A program made the translations under genes and the position numbers. The notes beneath the pieces are model-generated. The model was not told the origin of the DNA and ran no database searches. It worked only from the letters and a program-made list of their open reading frames with translations. DNA of 64,000 bases from Rhodococcus opacus (lineage in GTDB: Bacteria; Actinomycetota; Actinomycetes; Mycobacteriales; Mycobacteriaceae): NCBI RefSeq assembly GCF_012396235.1, contig NZ_JAAXPA010000002.1:310001-374000 (forward strand), given 5' to 3'. Position 1 is the stretch's first letter; every line of letters begins with the position of its first letter. Below, piece after piece: positions 62,717 to 64,000 of this stretch.

Positions 62717-64000
62717 CTACATGCCGGGACGCTTGCCGATGGTGAGGGTGGGGGTGGAGACACCGGCGAAGAAGTCCTCGCCCTTGTCGTCGACCACGAT
62801 GAACGCGGGGAAGTCCTCGACCTCGATCTTCCAGACCGCTTCCATGCCGAGCTCTTCGTACTCGACGATCTCGACCTTCTTGATGCAGTCGAGGGCGAGA
62901 CGCGCCGCGGGACCGCCGATGGACCCGAGGTAGAAGCCGCCGTACGACTTGCATGCGTCGGTGACCTGCTTGGAGCGGTTGCCCTTCGCGAGCATCACCA
63001 TCGAACCGCCCGCGGCCTGGAACTGCTCCACGTAGGAGTCCATGCGACCGGCGGTGGTGGGGCCGAAGGAACCGGACGCCATGCCGTCGGGGGTCTTGGC
63101 CGGGCCGGCGTAGTACACCGGGTGGTCCTTGAGGTACTGCGGCATGTCCTCGCCGGCGTCGAGCCGTTCCTTGATCTTGGCGTGGGCGATGTCGCGCGCG
63201 ACGACGAGCGGGCCGGTGAGCGACAGCCGCGTCTTCACCGGGTGCTTGGACAGCTCGGCGAGGATTTCGGGCATCGGCTTGGTGAGGTCGATCTTCACTG
63301 CGGCGCCCTTGCCGGTGCCGGAGACGCCGTCGGTCTCGGCGTCGAGCTGGGCGTCGGTGACCTCGGGGAGGAACTTCCCCGGGTTGAATTCGAGCTGCTC
63401 GAGGAAGACGCCCTCGGGGGTGATCTTCGCCTTGGCCTGGCGGTCCGCCGAGCAGGACACGGCGAGAGCGACGGGCAGCGACGCGCCGTGCCGGGGGAGG
63501 CGGATGACGCGGACGTCGTGGCAGAAGTACTTGCCGCCGAACTGTGCGCCGATGCCGATCTGACGCGTCAGCTCGAGCACCTTCTCCTCGAGTTCCAGGT
63601 CGCGGAATCCGCGGCCGGTGATCGCACCCTCGTTGGGGAGTTCGTCCAGGTAGTGCGCCGACGCGTACTTGGCCGTCTTGAGCGCGAACTCCGCGGACGT
63701 GCCGCCCACGACGATCGCGAGGTGGTACGGCGGGCAGGCTGCGGTGCCGAGGGCGCGGATCTTCTCCTCGAGGAACCGCATCATGCCGTCCGGGTTCAGG
63801 ATCGCCTTGGTCTCCTGGAACAGGTAGGACTTGTTGGCGCTGCCGCCGCCCTTGGCCATGTACAGGAACTTGTAGGCGTTCTCGTGGCCGGTCGCCGTGT
63901 CGGCGTAGAGCTCGATCTGGGCGGGGAGGTTGCTCCCGGTGTTCTTCTCGTCCCACATCGTGATCGGCGCGTTCTGCGAGTACCGCAGGTTGAGCCGGGT
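62717..64000 (-). CDS. Fumarate hydratase, class I (iron-sulfur type), partial
   Basis: The frame runs from the TAG at 62719 to the right edge; the N-terminus is outside the window. About 427 residues are present, including [20 protein letters not shown] at the edge, [28 protein letters not shown] and C-S-A-D-R-Q, and the beta domain with [12 protein letters not shown]. This is the oxygen-sensitive 4Fe-4S single-chain class I enzyme (FumA/B type), which catalyses the same reaction as FumC. The two forms in one window suggest that use depends on iron and oxygen. Confidence 0.93.
   Translation of the reverse strand, partial: TRLNLRYSQNAPITMWDEKNTGSNLPAQIELYADTATGHENAYKFLYMAKGGGSANKSYLFQETKAILNPDGMMRFLEEKIRALGTAACPPYHLAIVVGGTSAEFALKTAKYASAHYLDELPNEGAITGRGFRDLELEEKVLELTRQIGIGAQFGGKYFCHDVRVIRLPRHGASLPVALAVSCSADRQAKAKITPEGVFLEQLEFNPGKFLPEVTDAQLDAETDGVSGTGKGAAVKIDLTKPMPEILAELSKHPVKTRLSLTGPLVVARDIAHAKIKERLDAGEDMPQYLKDHPVYYAGPAKTPDGMASGSFGPTTAGRMDSYVEQFQAAGGSMVMLAKGNRSKQVTDACKSYGGFYLGSIGGPAARLALDCIKKVEIVEYEELGMEAVWKIEVEDFPAFIVVDDKGEDFFAGVSTPTLTIGKRPGM

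Overview
The window is a GC-rich actinobacterial chromosome segment, most likely from Rhodococcus (opacus/jostii type). The reasons are mycothiol metabolism (mca), many leaderless TANNNT promoters, GTG starts, a gene resembling the rhodococcal/mycobacterial lipid-droplet protein next to xseAB, and a gene order that, from memory, follows Mycobacterium tuberculosis Rv1074c-Rv1112 over the first ~45 kb. No rRNA, tRNA, CRISPR array, prophage or insertion sequence is visible. It reads as core chromosome with short repeats and regulatory structures between genes.

Layout. 1-8 kb: end of a Bax-inhibitor/YccA membrane protein, a DUF1330 protein, a thiolase and a secreted SGNH esterase (minus strand), then sulfur and amino-acid genes cbs, a lipoprotein, metB and ilvA. 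8-15 kb: an ApbE-like gene broken by a frameshift with a small exported protein, a transglycosylase-NlpC/P60 cell-wall hydrolase, greA with a hairpin-rich leader, a DUF4307 protein, and mca with a small membrane protein and a thioredoxin-domain DUF255 protein. 15-31 kb: hemolysin-III/PAQR protein, short-chain Z-isoprenyl diphosphate synthase, coaA, a DUF885 protein, glyA, a small ORF plus phoH2, a limonene-epoxide-hydrolase-like protein, a serine hydrolase, a DesA2-like protein, fumC, glpX, a DUF4245 protein, xseB, xseA and the lipid-droplet-type protein. 31-45 kb: ispH, a DUF6542 protein, then rmuC/sbcD/sbcC, an AI-2E-type permease, ybdD-cstA, a membrane-anchored glutamate-synthase-like flavoprotein, a CD225/dispanin protein and ychF.

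45-64 kb is more mixed: an MFS pump with a divergent HxlR regulator, a cutinase/LysB-like hydrolase, cupin plus DUF1304, a GAF/LuxR regulator, a lipoprotein, a FusA2-like translational GTPase, an SRPBCC protein, a PhoD-like phosphatase, a DUF4287 protein, htpG, an epimerase with a Mug-type DNA glycosylase, a small membrane protein, an acyl-CoA dehydrogenase, a methyltransferase, an L,D-transpeptidase-like protein and a class I fumarase that runs off the right edge.

Themes: transsulfuration (cbs, metB), mycothiol detoxification, TCA and gluconeogenesis (fumC, class I fumarase, glpX, cstA), isoprenoid supply (ispH, Z-prenyl synthase) and DNA repair (xseAB, rmuC, sbcCD, mug). The most unusual material is intergenic: seven related palindromic elements, three tandem 22-bp repeats between rmuC and sbcD, a string of hairpins in the greA leader, and a small ORF tightly coupled to phoH2.
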